Below are positions 53,692 through 63,058 of a stretch of DNA of 64,000 nucleotides, one piece after another (within the stretch, counting starts at the first letter, position 1; every line of letters begins with the position of its first letter). The stretch lies in contig NZ_FOPP01000001.1 in NCBI RefSeq assembly GCF_900113525.1, forward strand, positions 186,001-250,000, written 5' to 3'. This stretch comes from Pedobacter insulae (lineage in GTDB: Bacteria; Bacteroidota; Bacteroidia; Sphingobacteriales; Sphingobacteriaceae). Below the pieces are notes generated by a model, which did not search any database, was not told the origin of the DNA, and saw only the letters and a program-made list of their open reading frames with translations. The position numbers and the translations under genes were made by a program.

Positions 53692-56165
53692 TTGCTCATG
53701 TTTATAACTAGCGGTCTATATACCGATAAACCATTAGGCTTATAAACTCCGTTTACTCCATCGCCGGTTCTGGTAGTAATGTCTAAGTAATAACTTACGC
53801 AGCCCTTATAAATTTCAATATGTTTTACATCTTCGGCAAACAAATATTCAAAAAATTCTCTGGGTACAGAACCTACATTTTTAGCTTTATCTATTCTTAT
53901 CCACGACACATGTTGGGTACCTACTACAAAATCTTCCATAGCATGTTCAATCGTAGGGGTTTCGCAGGTCTGCCACCATCTACTCCTCGCAAAGCCGGGT
54001 AATTTTTCTTTCATCACATCTAGTAATTTTTTTCGTGGCATTTTTTTGAGTTCTTCCTCGCCGATAGATATAAAAGGACGGGCGTCCCAATTCTCTTCCA
54101 CGAGTAGGTCTTTTCTAAATCCTTTAATTTCAACCTCTTTTAATAAATTTCCGGTTAACGAAGCGAGGCGATTTTCTTCCTGTTTTAACCTTTTGGCGCC
54201 ATTTCTATAAAAATTAATTGTAGTGTCATTAGCGTTAACATATAAAGGATATATAAACTTCGTTACTGGAACCAGTAGGCTTGGTATGAATTCATCGACA
54301 TAGATATTCGATGAGGGAGTTTTACCATTTATTCTGCTTGCTTTGATTACATAATTCGCTGTGTCTATAAGGGGGAGATCAAAAAAACTAAACTCTCCTT
54401 TTAAATCGCTTGTTGTAGTCATCATCAATGAATTTTTACCTAAAGAAAGAAGTGTTAAATTAATGTTAGATAGAGGTTTTTTGATTAAGCCAGTAACTTT
54501 GCCTTGGATGGTGCTTGCTTTTTCTACATTGAATTTTACCAATTGGTTCGATTCTAATATCTCATTCCAGTTATAGCCTGTCCAACCTTGAGTTAATAAC
54601 AAATGGTCTAATGCAGCTAGGGTTAAAGGGTCGTTGTTGGCAAAGTACCAGCTAGGATCTTCTATATTCCCTTTAAGGTTACTTTGCAATAAAAAATAGC
54701 TGGCAATATTTTCTTCATATGCCTCTTCTTTAACTTGGCTGTTATCTATAACCGATATAGAAAAAGCACCACTCAGGGGCAATCCATTTTCTTTTGTCGA
54801 TGTAATTTCAAGTGAAATACTATCTCTGGGTTTATAGCTGTATTTATTAGTTTTTAATGCAAGTTCAATTTTTTGCCTATTATTAATAAATACTTGTCGT
54901 TCGTTCAGCGGCAATTGATCGGGGGAGAAAAGGGTAAAATGTATTATGCCATCGGGGAAAATATTTTTAGCGAGCTTTAAATTGGTGAACCCATTTTTAA
55001 GGCTGAATGAGAGAGCCATTAAATTTTCGTCGCCCGCCTGTGCAATTAACTCATAGTGTTGGTCACTTCTTTTACTTTCACTCGCTTTTATATAAATAAG
55101 TAATGAATCTGGTTTGGATAAATGATCTATTCTCATTGTGGTTCCGTTATCTTTTGCCAATGGAAGATCTAGCTGCATTTCTTTTCCATTTTGTTTATAA
55201 ACGGCAGTATATCTTTCTCCTTTTTTAGGCAATAGGTAGAAGCTGCCCATCCCCTTATAAATGGATTTGAAAATTGATACAACTTCATTTGTGTTATTTA
55301 CAATGCTGCCTTCGATCTCTCGTCCCAGACCATCAGTATCAAGCGCTTTAAATGCGACTTTCCCGTAAATTCCATTTACCATCACGCCACCTTCTGGCAT
55401 ATATTGCAGGTCGATACCATTCAAATCATGAAGTAATATTGGCACAGTAAGTTTTTTGCTTTTGTCAGTTTTATCAATGATAAAGAAGTAATAAGCACCA
55501 TTAAGCTCCTTTTCGGACAACGGTATAGTGGCTGCAATTGTGCCATCAATGCTAGTCTGGCGGTCGGCCCGTATCAATCTTTTTTGGTCACCCATTAAAT
55601 AAATCTCTATATCACGAAGCGCAACGGGCTGTTTGTTAATATTTGTTATTTTGATATTTAGATCTAGTATTCTTCCATTTCCATTAGCATTCAGCTTTTG
55701 ATCAGTTTCCAATAGCCAAGCGTTTTCCTTAACATTGCCCACGAAGAAGCTTTTTTGAAAAAAGTAGTCGGCGCCAAAGTTCTGTTGCCAATTACTATAG
55801 GCCCTTATGGTATAACTGCCGGTATTCAATATTTTATTCAGTGCAAAATCTCCAAATCCTAAACCATTATTAAGAGCGAATACCTTTCTTTCAATTAACC
55901 TGGCGCTATCATTAAATAGTTCGACATATATTTTGCCAGATAGCGCAGTATCGGTAGTATGTTTGCCATTCAATAATATACTTTTAAAATAAAGTGTATC
56001 GCCAGCGTTGTAGTTTGATTTATCCAGAGACAGATATAGTTTCTCCTTAGGAAATCCTGCGTGGTAAAATTCAATCTTATCAGACAGTGGAAACTTCTGT
56101 TGTGCTTTTAAGCCATAGCACATGCAAATGATTAAGATAGTACCAATAAAGATTCTTCTGCTCAT
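53454..56165 (-). CDS. Secreted macroglobulin-like/plug protein, paralog 1
   Basis: A 903-residue exported protein. The signal peptide ends near GLKAQQ (residue 22). An MG2-like beta domain follows (about 35-135, KEKLYLSLDKSNYNAGDTLY), then more beta-sandwich domains, a carboxypeptidase-regulatory-like segment (about 545-620), and a degenerate plug region near 780-810 (IEIYKGCVSYYLDITTRTGDG). It ends in a domain of about 80 residues starting EFYSPKYGVNHNSTIPDLRS that resembles an alpha-2-macroglobulin beta domain. No thioester GCGEQ motif and no outer-membrane barrel are seen. Its last 238 bases are almost identical to those of its neighbour. Confidence 0.82.
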   Translation of the reverse strand: MSRRIFIGTILIICMCYGLKAQQKFPLSDKIEFYHAGFPKEKLYLSLDKSNYNAGDTLYFKSILLNGKHTTDTALSGKIYVELFNDSARLIERKVFALNNGLGFGDFALNKILNTGSYTIRAYSNWQQNFGADYFFQKSFFVGNVKENAWLLETDQKLNANGNGRILDLNIKITNINKQPVALRDIEIYLMGDQKRLIRADRQTSIDGTIAATIPLSEKELNGAYYFFIIDKTDKSKKLTVPILLHDLNGIDLQYMPEGGVMVNGIYGKVAFKALDTDGLGREIEGSIVNNTNEVVSIFKSIYKGMGSFYLLPKKGERYTAVYKQNGKEMQLDLPLAKDNGTTMRIDHLSKPDSLLIYIKASESKRSDQHYELIAQAGDENLMALSFSLKNGFTNLKLAKNIFPDGIIHFTLFSPDQLPLNERQVFINNRQKIELALKTNKYSYKPRDSISLEITSTKENGLPLSGAFSISVIDNSQVKEEAYEENIASYFLLQSNLKGNIEDPSWYFANNDPLTLAALDHLLLTQGWTGYNWNEILESNQLVKFNVEKASTIQGKVTGLIKKPLSNINLTLLSLGKNSLMMTTTSDLKGEFSFFDLPLIDTANYVIKASRINGKTPSSNIYVDEFIPSLLVPVTKFIYPLYVNANDTTINFYRNGAKRLKQEENRLASLTGNLLKEVEIKGFRKDLLVEENWDARPFISIGEEELKKMPRKKLLDVMKEKLPGFARSRWWQTCETPTIEHAMEDFVVGTQHVSWIRIDKAKNVGSVPREFFEYLFAEDVKHIEIYKGCVSYYLDITTRTGDGVNGVYKPNGLSVYRPLVINMSKEFYSPKYGVNHNSTIPDLRSTIFWDANVVTDENGKAKLSFYAADLPGSYTIKVEGTDLMGRFGYQKSKVIIVDKGEPK

Positions 56166-56170
56166 ATGAG

Positions 56171-56408
56171 TTATTTTGGCTCACCTTTGTCAACAATAAT
56201 TACTTTGCTTTTTTGATATCCAAACCTTCCCATTAAATCTGTCCCTTCTACTTTTATGGTGTACGACCCGGGCAGGTCGGCCGCATAAAAGGAAAGCTTT
56301 GCTTTGCCATTTTCATCCGTTACCACATTGGCATCCCAAAAAATGGTTGAACGCAGGTCAGGGATCGTAGAATTGTGGTTCACACCGTATTTTGGGCTGT
56401 AAAATTCT
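56171..56408. repeat. Near-identical 3' tract, copy 2
   Basis: Partner of the tract at 53454-53691, offset by 2717 bases in the same orientation. The two differing bases are at 56183 and 56201. Both copies encode the same C-terminal domain sequence. Confidence 0.95.
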
Positions 56409-58972
56409 CTCGGCACATATAAAGGTAAGGGTTTATACACATAGACACCTTTAGCGGGAGCTATCCAGGGGCCTTTACCACTCCGGGTAGTAATGTCTAG
56501 GAAATAATTATTACATCCTTTGTATATCGTAATATCTACAATGTCTTCGGCACTTAGTGCGCTAAAAATGAAGCTATTAGTAGCAAAGATGTCGGGATCG
56601 TTCGCCGTTATACTTATATTGTTTGTATTTTCTTGATAATTATCCTCCTTGCCATTTAGCACATGGGTATTAATTTTGTCGATCATTACGTGGGAAATAA
56701 GGCTCGAACCAAATAAAAAGTTGCTAAAATCATGCCTTTTGGGGCGTGCAGATTCTCCGAAGCAACCATCAGCATAAAAACTGCCTGAGGTAAAGTTCGG
56801 TATTTTCTCTTTTAATAGATCTAACAGTGTCTTTCTGCGCATTTGTTTCAGTTCATCTTCAGTAATCTTTTTAAAGAATTTCGCATCCCAGGCCGTTTTT
56901 TCTACAAATTCCTTTTCTCGCTGATTTCCGAGTATCACCACCTCTTTTAGTTGATTTCCTGCTGGCTTTATTCGCGTGGAGTCGATTAATTTTCGTTGCT
57001 TTTCTACACTTTTGAAGAAATTTAACATCGTGCTGTCAGCATTTACGTACCAAGGTTTAACCGGATTTATAGTTAGCTTATCGTTTGCCGCTTTAAACTC
57101 ATCAACTGCAATAGTTGCTGCAGCTGTTTTGCCCTTTGCATTTTTGAGCTTAATGGTATATGCTGCGCTGTCGATAAGCGGTAGATCCCTGAATACGAAT
57201 CTCCCCTCACCATTACTAATCGTATCTGTCACAAAGAAACTCTTACCCATTGAAAGTAAAGTGAGATTAATATTGGCGGCAGGTTTGTTGAATAGACCCG
57301 TTACTTTACCCGTTATGAGATTATCTTTTTCTGCCTTGAATTCGGGAGTTTTAACTGGCTTTAATACATCGTCCCAATCATAGCCAACCCATGCTTGGGT
57401 TAACAGAAGGTGGTCTAGCGCCAACCAATTGAGGGGTTCATCGTTTGCAAAATACCATCCGGGATCTTCTATATTTCCTTTAAGGCTCGCTTGTAGCAGG
57501 AAGTAACTACCAATATTCTCTTCATTTGCCTCTTGCTTAATCTGTTCGTCATCGGTAATGGAAACGGCAAAAGTACCACTTAAAGGAGAGCCGTCTTCTT
57601 TTGTAGCCAAAATATCAAATGAAATGCTGTCTCTGGGGTTATAGCTTTCTTGAGCAGTTTTAAGGTTCAGGTTAATTTTATGTTTGTAATTTATGAAAAC
57701 CCGACGTTCATTTAACGGTAATTGTTCGGGAGAAAATAAGGTGAAATGAATAATACCTTCGGGGAACTTAGCTTTGGCAATTTTTAAATTGGTAAAACCA
57801 CTTTTAAGGCTAAATGAAAGAGTCATGATATTTTCTTCCGCTGCTTGGGCCACTAAATGATAATGTTCGTCTTTTCTGTTGCTTTCGCTCGCCTTAATGT
57901 AAATCAATAGCGAGTCGGGCTTAGACAGGTGGTCTATCCTTATTGCGGTTCCTTCTTCATTAGAAATTGGGAGGTCTTGTTTTTTTTCTATCCCATTAAT
58001 CGCATAAAGAGCAGTATATTTTTCCCCCGTTTTTGGCAAAAGATAAAAACTACCCATTCCCTTATGCAGTGTAGAAGCTTCGGCAACTACCTCGTTCTTT
58101 GTGTCAACTACTTTTAATTTGATGTCCCTGCCTTTTCCGTCAGCACCAATTGCTTTAAAGCCTACTCTTCCATAAATACCATTTACCAGGTGGCCACCTT
58201 CGGGCATAAACTGTAAATCTATCTCGTCAATGTCTTGCAATAGGATGGGGAGCATGGCTCTCTTTTTTTGATCTTTCTTATCAATAATGTAAAAGCTATA
58301 GTTCCCAGAAATTTTCTCTTCACCGAGTGGGATTTGTGTTTCTATCACTCCTGTTAACGAGGTTTGTAAGTCTGCTCGCATGATCCTTTTCTGGTCATTC
58401 ATTAAGTATACCTCCACGTCGTGCAAGCCGGCGGCTTCATTTTTTACATTGGTAATTCTTATTTTAAGATCGAGATTTTTTCTTGCCGTATTGGTGTTCA
58501 GTTTCTGGTAAGAATCTAATAACCAGGTGCTGGCGTTAATATTACCTACATAAAAGCTCTTTTGGAAGAAATAATCTGTCCCAAAATTTTGTTGCCAATT
58601 GCTATAAGCTCTAATGGTATAGGTTCCTTCCGGCAAAGTATTCTTTAAAGCAAAATCTCCATAACCTAGACCATTATTTAAAGAGATCACCCTCGTTTCC
58701 ATAAACTTTCCGGCATCGTTAAACAGTTCTACATAGATTTTGTCAGTACGCGTACTGGCAGAATGGTTTGCATTTAATAGCACACTTTTAAACCATAAAG
58801 TATCTCCTGTATTGTAGTAAGGTTTATCTAGGATTAAATAGAGATTTTCTTTGGGGAAATTTTTATGATAACTTTCTATTTTCTGAACCAGTGGATTAGT
58901 TTGGGCGTTTCCTGTTAATGTTGCTAAAATTATAAGCACACAATAAGCTATGGAAATGCAAGTAAACCTCAT
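56171..58972 (-). CDS. Secreted macroglobulin-like/plug protein, paralog 2
   Basis: A 933-residue relative of paralog 1 with the same order: signal peptide (MRFTCISIAYCVLIILATLT, ending GNAQ), MG2-like domain (ENLYLILDKPYYNTGDTLWF), further beta domains (YLLPKTGEKYTALY), a regulatory-like segment, a degenerate plug (ITIYKGCNNYFLDITTRSGKG) and the shared C-terminal beta domain. A frame open to 59008 would add 12 residues before the signal peptide, so I start at 58972. That ATG overlaps the stop of the reductase gene by four bases (ATGA), pointing to coupled translation. The function is unknown. Confidence 0.82.
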   Translation of the reverse strand: MRFTCISIAYCVLIILATLTGNAQTNPLVQKIESYHKNFPKENLYLILDKPYYNTGDTLWFKSVLLNANHSASTRTDKIYVELFNDAGKFMETRVISLNNGLGYGDFALKNTLPEGTYTIRAYSNWQQNFGTDYFFQKSFYVGNINASTWLLDSYQKLNTNTARKNLDLKIRITNVKNEAAGLHDVEVYLMNDQKRIMRADLQTSLTGVIETQIPLGEEKISGNYSFYIIDKKDQKKRAMLPILLQDIDEIDLQFMPEGGHLVNGIYGRVGFKAIGADGKGRDIKLKVVDTKNEVVAEASTLHKGMGSFYLLPKTGEKYTALYAINGIEKKQDLPISNEEGTAIRIDHLSKPDSLLIYIKASESNRKDEHYHLVAQAAEENIMTLSFSLKSGFTNLKIAKAKFPEGIIHFTLFSPEQLPLNERRVFINYKHKINLNLKTAQESYNPRDSISFDILATKEDGSPLSGTFAVSITDDEQIKQEANEENIGSYFLLQASLKGNIEDPGWYFANDEPLNWLALDHLLLTQAWVGYDWDDVLKPVKTPEFKAEKDNLITGKVTGLFNKPAANINLTLLSMGKSFFVTDTISNGEGRFVFRDLPLIDSAAYTIKLKNAKGKTAAATIAVDEFKAANDKLTINPVKPWYVNADSTMLNFFKSVEKQRKLIDSTRIKPAGNQLKEVVILGNQREKEFVEKTAWDAKFFKKITEDELKQMRRKTLLDLLKEKIPNFTSGSFYADGCFGESARPKRHDFSNFLFGSSLISHVMIDKINTHVLNGKEDNYQENTNNISITANDPDIFATNSFIFSALSAEDIVDITIYKGCNNYFLDITTRSGKGPWIAPAKGVYVYKPLPLYVPREFYSPKYGVNHNSTIPDLRSTIFWDANVVTDENGKAKLSFYAADLPGSYTIKVEGTDLMGRFGYQKSKVIIVDKGEPK

Positions 58973-59838
58973 TTTGCTGCTCTCGTCATTTGTGCTAACA
59001 TGTCCCACATTTCGTTTGGAATAGCCTCAAGGCCATTCATCTGTCCAGCACCTTGTAACCATTCACCTCCATCTATGGTAATTACTTCTCCATTAATATA
59101 TCCTGCAAAATCGCTAATTAGGAAAGCCGCTAAATTGGCTAACTCCTGGTTATCACCTACACGTTTAAGCGGTACACGATTTTTAAAGTCAAATTTTTCT
59201 GCTAAATCTCCAGGTAATAATCGATCCCATGCTCCTTTAGTCGGGAATGGTCCTGGTGCAATGGCATTGGTGCGAATTCCGTACTTGCCCCACTCTACCG
59301 CTAATGAACGGGTTAATGCTAAAACTCCACCTTTTGCACAGGCGGAAGGAACGACATAGGCAGAGCCTGTAAAGGCGTAGGTAGTTACAATATTCAGCAC
59401 ACTTGCCGGTTGCTTAGCAGCTATCCAATGTTTGCCGAATACCAAGGTGCAATTCACTGTTCCTTTTAATACAATGTCGATAATACTCGAGAATGCATTG
59501 GCAGAAAGGCGTTCAGTAGGAGAAATAAAATTTCCAGCTGCATTATTTAATAGTCCATCAACTTTGCCAAATTTAGCGATTGCCAGAGCCAATACATTTT
59601 CTACTTGCGCATAGTCACGCACATCGCATTGCACTGCTAACACCTGGCCTCCAGTATCATCCATCATTTGCCCGGCGGTTTTTTGCAACACTTCCAGCTT
59701 TCTGCTGGTAATGACCAAATTAGCACCTAATTTTAAAAAATAAGTTCCCATGGCTTTACCTAAACCAGTTCCGCCGCCCGTAACAACTATTGTTTTGCCC
59801 TTTAGGGCATCATCTCTTAGCATAGGTTGATTGTACAT
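58969..59838 (-). CDS. SDR oxidoreductase resembling 2,4-dienoyl-CoA reductase
   Basis: A 289-residue short-chain dehydrogenase with the nucleotide loop TGGGTGLGKAMG and NNAAGNF. The usual Y-x3-K is replaced by S165-x3-K169, and a tyrosine lies 15 residues before the lysine (Y154 in TTYAFTG). That is the active-site pattern of mitochondrial-type 2,4-dienoyl-CoA reductase, and the following SLAVEWGKYGIR and PGPFPTKGA also match it from memory. This enzyme removes conjugated double bases in unsaturated fatty-acid oxidation using NADPH. Start chosen at MYNQPMLRDD; an earlier ATG at 59883 would overlap the isomerase gene by 26 bases. Confidence 0.86.
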   Translation of the reverse strand: MYNQPMLRDDALKGKTIVVTGGGTGLGKAMGTYFLKLGANLVITSRKLEVLQKTAGQMMDDTGGQVLAVQCDVRDYAQVENVLALAIAKFGKVDGLLNNAAGNFISPTERLSANAFSSIIDIVLKGTVNCTLVFGKHWIAAKQPASVLNIVTTYAFTGSAYVVPSACAKGGVLALTRSLAVEWGKYGIRTNAIAPGPFPTKGAWDRLLPGDLAEKFDFKNRVPLKRVGDNQELANLAAFLISDFAGYINGEVITIDGGEWLQGAGQMNGLEAIPNEMWDMLAQMTRAAK

Positions 59839-59857
59839 TTTCTTGGGTTTTTGGTTG

Positions 59858-60622
59858 TTAGTTTTTCCGTTGCAAACTGTCAATTATTGTTTTTAAAATG
59901 GCTCTTGTACTGGGCGACCACCATTGCTTTAGCATGATCTCCAGCGTGGCACTTTGATCTGCATTAGTAATTGCTATAAGGTCCTTTCGGATGTTAAGTT
60001 TACTTTGCTGCCAGGTATTTCCTTCAAAAGCCATATATTTTCTAGCTTTACGTTCAGCTGCTGTTAAAATACTTTCCTGTTTAACAACTTCGTCAATTAA
60101 ACCTATGACAAGTGCTTCGTCTGGATTAAATAATTTGCCTTCCAACAAGCTTCTCGCTGCGTTTGCTTCACCTATCCAAAATGAGTAGAGATTAAAAATG
60201 CTATTAGGAACAATAATACCTACGGCTACTTCATTTAATCCGATAATATACTTGCCTTCACTCATTACACGTGCATCACACGCCAAAGCAATAACGCATC
60301 CTCCTGCGGGGCTATGACCATTTATTGCACAGACTAATGGTTTTTTAAAGGAAGTTATTTTCGCGGCAAAGTTTAAAAATAAGTGCCAGAAGCTTTTAGC
60401 TTCTTCTTCATTATAAGCATAGAGCTCGATTAAATCCAGACCTGCAGAAAAGAAGTTTTCTTTGCCGGTTATGATGGCACCGCCAATATTTGAATCATCT
60501 TCTATGTTTTTCAACATGTCGGTTAATTCAATAATCATTTCTCTGTTTAAGGCATTTGACTTTCCTCTGCTTAAAGTAATAATGGCAAGTCTATCCTTTA
60601 TCGTAACTCCTATTGTGTTCAT
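59858..60622 (-). CDS. Enoyl-CoA hydratase/isomerase, isomerase-like
   Basis: A 254-residue crotonase-fold protein. The oxyanion region is HSPAGGCVIALACDARVM (103-120). Classical hydratases have two catalytic glutamates; here the first position is V110 and only the second, E131 in IGLNEVAVGIIVP, is present. That pattern, and the text around it, match delta3,delta2-enoyl-CoA isomerases, which move double bonds into the trans-2 position for beta-oxidation. It lies 6 bases after the macroglobulin-like gene and 19 bases before the reductase. Confidence 0.86.
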   Translation of the reverse strand: MNTIGVTIKDRLAIITLSRGKSNALNREMIIELTDMLKNIEDDSNIGGAIITGKENFFSAGLDLIELYAYNEEEAKSFWHLFLNFAAKITSFKKPLVCAINGHSPAGGCVIALACDARVMSEGKYIIGLNEVAVGIIVPNSIFNLYSFWIGEANAARSLLEGKLFNPDEALVIGLIDEVVKQESILTAAERKARKYMAFEGNTWQQSKLNIRKDLIAITNADQSATLEIMLKQWWSPSTRAILKTIIDSLQRKN

Positions 60623-60628
60623 ATTTGG

Positions 60629-63031
60629 CTATTTTACTTCGTAAGTATAAACTTTTCTTCCGAGGTTTCCAAAGTCGTCCATGCCCTCAATGGTAACTTG
60701 ATAAGTTCCAGGGGTTCCGGCATTGAAAAAGCTAAACTTTGCCAGCCCGTCTGCGTCTGTTTTTACAGTTGGATTCCAGTAAATGGTACTTCTTAAGTCC
60801 GCCATCTGCCTGTCGGTTTTTGGGTCATCATAGTTGGGTATGTAAAACTCCTTTTTAGCGCTAAAGCCAGCATCCTTTACTTTAGCGTTATTTGTGGCAC
60901 GGCTCGCTGCTCCCAGACCGCCTTTCGTGGTAATATAAATGGCCCCTCCGGATGCATCTGGACCCAAAACGCTGGTATTGTAGTCGCTGGTCAATACTTC
61001 AATTCCCTCCACATCCCTGGGGTTGATGGTACTTAGAAAATCGGGCATTTCAGCCTGATTAATTTGCACGCCATCAATAATGAGTAACATTGGTGGATTA
61101 TTGGTAAGCGATCTGTTACCACCACTTTTAAAAACAAACTTGCCTCTTACAATTACCCTGGGGACTTTATAAAACACCGTATAAATATTAAATTCTTTCT
61201 CTAATTGGTCAGCCTTGATCAGATAATCTACACTCCCACTTGCATTGGCAGAATTCTTGACATTTAAAGGCGAACCTAAATTTCTTTTTTTACTGATAGT
61301 TACCGTATTTAACATGATGCCACTACCTCTTAATTCTTCAAATCGTTCCTTTGTACTTTCTAAGTAGGGGGCAATATTAGTAGAGCGTCCAAACAATTGC
61401 GCAGCAGTTACTTTCGGACTTTTATTAAGTGTTAGGTTTATTCCTCTGAAATCTTTCTTAATCTTAGCCTGAAGCATTAAGTCGGCGGTATCTGGAAGAT
61501 CCAGTCTATCAAACACAAAATTTCCTTTCGCATCAGTGATGGTATCGAGTTTTAAAATCAGGCCCCGTGTTAATGAAAAAAGGCTAACTCTCGCGTTAGG
61601 TAGGATTTTCCCATATTCATTGGTTACTTTACCAGTAATCTCCAAAGTAAGCTCGGGCCTGAAGGTAATTTCAGGTTCTTTTGCCGAAACAATATCTTGC
61701 CAAATAAATCGTCTCCAGCCTTGTGTGAGCAAAAGGTTATCTAACTGCCGTTCCTTTTCTTCAGTGCTATTGTGGAAGTAATAGTTAGGCCGCTCAATAT
61801 AGCCTTTAAGCTCAGAGGTTAATAGCAAATTGGAAAGGATAGTGACCTGATCATCTTCCTCAAATGGCACTTTTCCCAGGTCTGTAATGGCTACCGAGAA
61901 ATTTCCGTCGATTGGATTTCCATTTGCTTCAGTCACTTTTAATTCAAGTTCTGATTTACTTCGTGTAGTGGCACCTGCATTGCCAATATTGATGTTTAGT
62001 TGGTCATGGTGGTTGACAAAAACTAATCGTTCTGCTATCGCTTCACTTTTGGTATTGAAAAGGGTGAAATGGACGATCCCAGTAGGAAAGTTTTTGAGGG
62101 GTATATTTGCACTGGTATTTTGATTATTTGGTTTAAATGCAAAAGATGCATAGGTTACTCCATTTGCCTGAGCTACTACAAACATCTCTTCCTCACTAAT
62201 TTTATCCTTACTGGCGCCTACACGTACATTAAAATTTTCATTTGTGGCATTGATGGCAAATGTAAATCCACTTTCCAGTGCATCAGGAAGTTTGAACGAT
62301 TTTTCCTCCCCGTTTGGCAGCGTAACAATTGCCCTATATTTCTCTCCAGGTTTAGGCAAAAGTGCAAAGACACCCATGCCAGCATGCTCGGTAGTAAATA
62401 GGGCCACTTTTTCTTTGTTCTGGTTCACAATTTGTCCAGTTAAATTTGCCCCCATGCCGTCACTGCTTACTGCTTTTACACCTATTTTGCTTCTAATGCC
62501 ATGTAGCATATAGCCACCTTCAGGGAAGAATTGTACGTCGAAAGTTAAATTTTCCTGCGTTTTAGGGGCAGTTGCAGCTACATCCATCACACTGCCAATA
62601 GTTAGCGTTTTTTGAAAGAAGAAACCTTCATCGTAATTACGCATGTAATTAGTATAAGCGCGAATGCGGTAATTGCCCGGTAATAATGAGTCGGTCACGT
62701 TAATATTGCCATCAGCGAAACCATTCACTATCTCAAGTTTTGTCATTTTTTTGATTTCATTTTGCGGATCGATCAGATCTACATACAGCACTGCGCTTAA
62801 AGACGAGGGCAGGTTTTTTTCTGCGGTTATTACGTAAGCTTTGATCCAAATATCTTCTCCTAATGCGTAATAAGGCTTGTCGACGTGTAAATGAACCTTT
62901 TCTTGAGGATAGGTTTCCGTAATTTTAGCTAACTGTTTAAGTAATTTTTCGAGGGGCGTTTCCTCTGCTTTAAAGCTTGAGCAAACAATAACTGTTAGTG
63001 TTAAAAAAAGAGAGGTAAGCAATTGTTTCAT
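60629..63031 (-). CDS. Secreted macroglobulin-like protein with TonB-plug domain, paralog 3
   Basis: An 800-residue exported protein: signal peptide to about residue 20, MG2-like domain (EKVHLHVDKPYYALGEDIWI, about 44-63), beta domains with ALLPKPGEKYRAIV, a regulatory-like repeat (about 480-545), then a well-preserved TonB-plug region near 645-705 (LLIIDGVQINQAEMPDFLS and DVEGIEVLTSD, ending GGAIYITTKGG). The C-terminal beta domain (FYIPNYDDPKTDRQMADLRS) replaces the barrel that normally follows a plug. It leads directly into the isomerase gene. Confidence 0.83.
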   Translation of the reverse strand: MKQLLTSLFLTLTVIVCSSFKAEETPLEKLLKQLAKITETYPQEKVHLHVDKPYYALGEDIWIKAYVITAEKNLPSSLSAVLYVDLIDPQNEIKKMTKLEIVNGFADGNINVTDSLLPGNYRIRAYTNYMRNYDEGFFFQKTLTIGSVMDVAATAPKTQENLTFDVQFFPEGGYMLHGIRSKIGVKAVSSDGMGANLTGQIVNQNKEKVALFTTEHAGMGVFALLPKPGEKYRAIVTLPNGEEKSFKLPDALESGFTFAINATNENFNVRVGASKDKISEEEMFVVAQANGVTYASFAFKPNNQNTSANIPLKNFPTGIVHFTLFNTKSEAIAERLVFVNHHDQLNINIGNAGATTRSKSELELKVTEANGNPIDGNFSVAITDLGKVPFEEDDQVTILSNLLLTSELKGYIERPNYYFHNSTEEKERQLDNLLLTQGWRRFIWQDIVSAKEPEITFRPELTLEITGKVTNEYGKILPNARVSLFSLTRGLILKLDTITDAKGNFVFDRLDLPDTADLMLQAKIKKDFRGINLTLNKSPKVTAAQLFGRSTNIAPYLESTKERFEELRGSGIMLNTVTISKKRNLGSPLNVKNSANASGSVDYLIKADQLEKEFNIYTVFYKVPRVIVRGKFVFKSGGNRSLTNNPPMLLIIDGVQINQAEMPDFLSTINPRDVEGIEVLTSDYNTSVLGPDASGGAIYITTKGGLGAASRATNNAKVKDAGFSAKKEFYIPNYDDPKTDRQMADLRSTIYWNPTVKTDADGLAKFSFFNAGTPGTYQVTIEGMDDFGNLGRKVYTYEVK

Positions 63032-63058
63032 AGAGATGGTTATGTGTTAGGCTGAATT

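Noticed and set aside
54361..54576. 71-codon plus-strand frame inside paralog 1, with a similar frame at 56976-57383 in paralog 2
   Set aside because: The two frames look related because the paralogs are related on the other strand; neither has a protein-like composition or an upstream signal.
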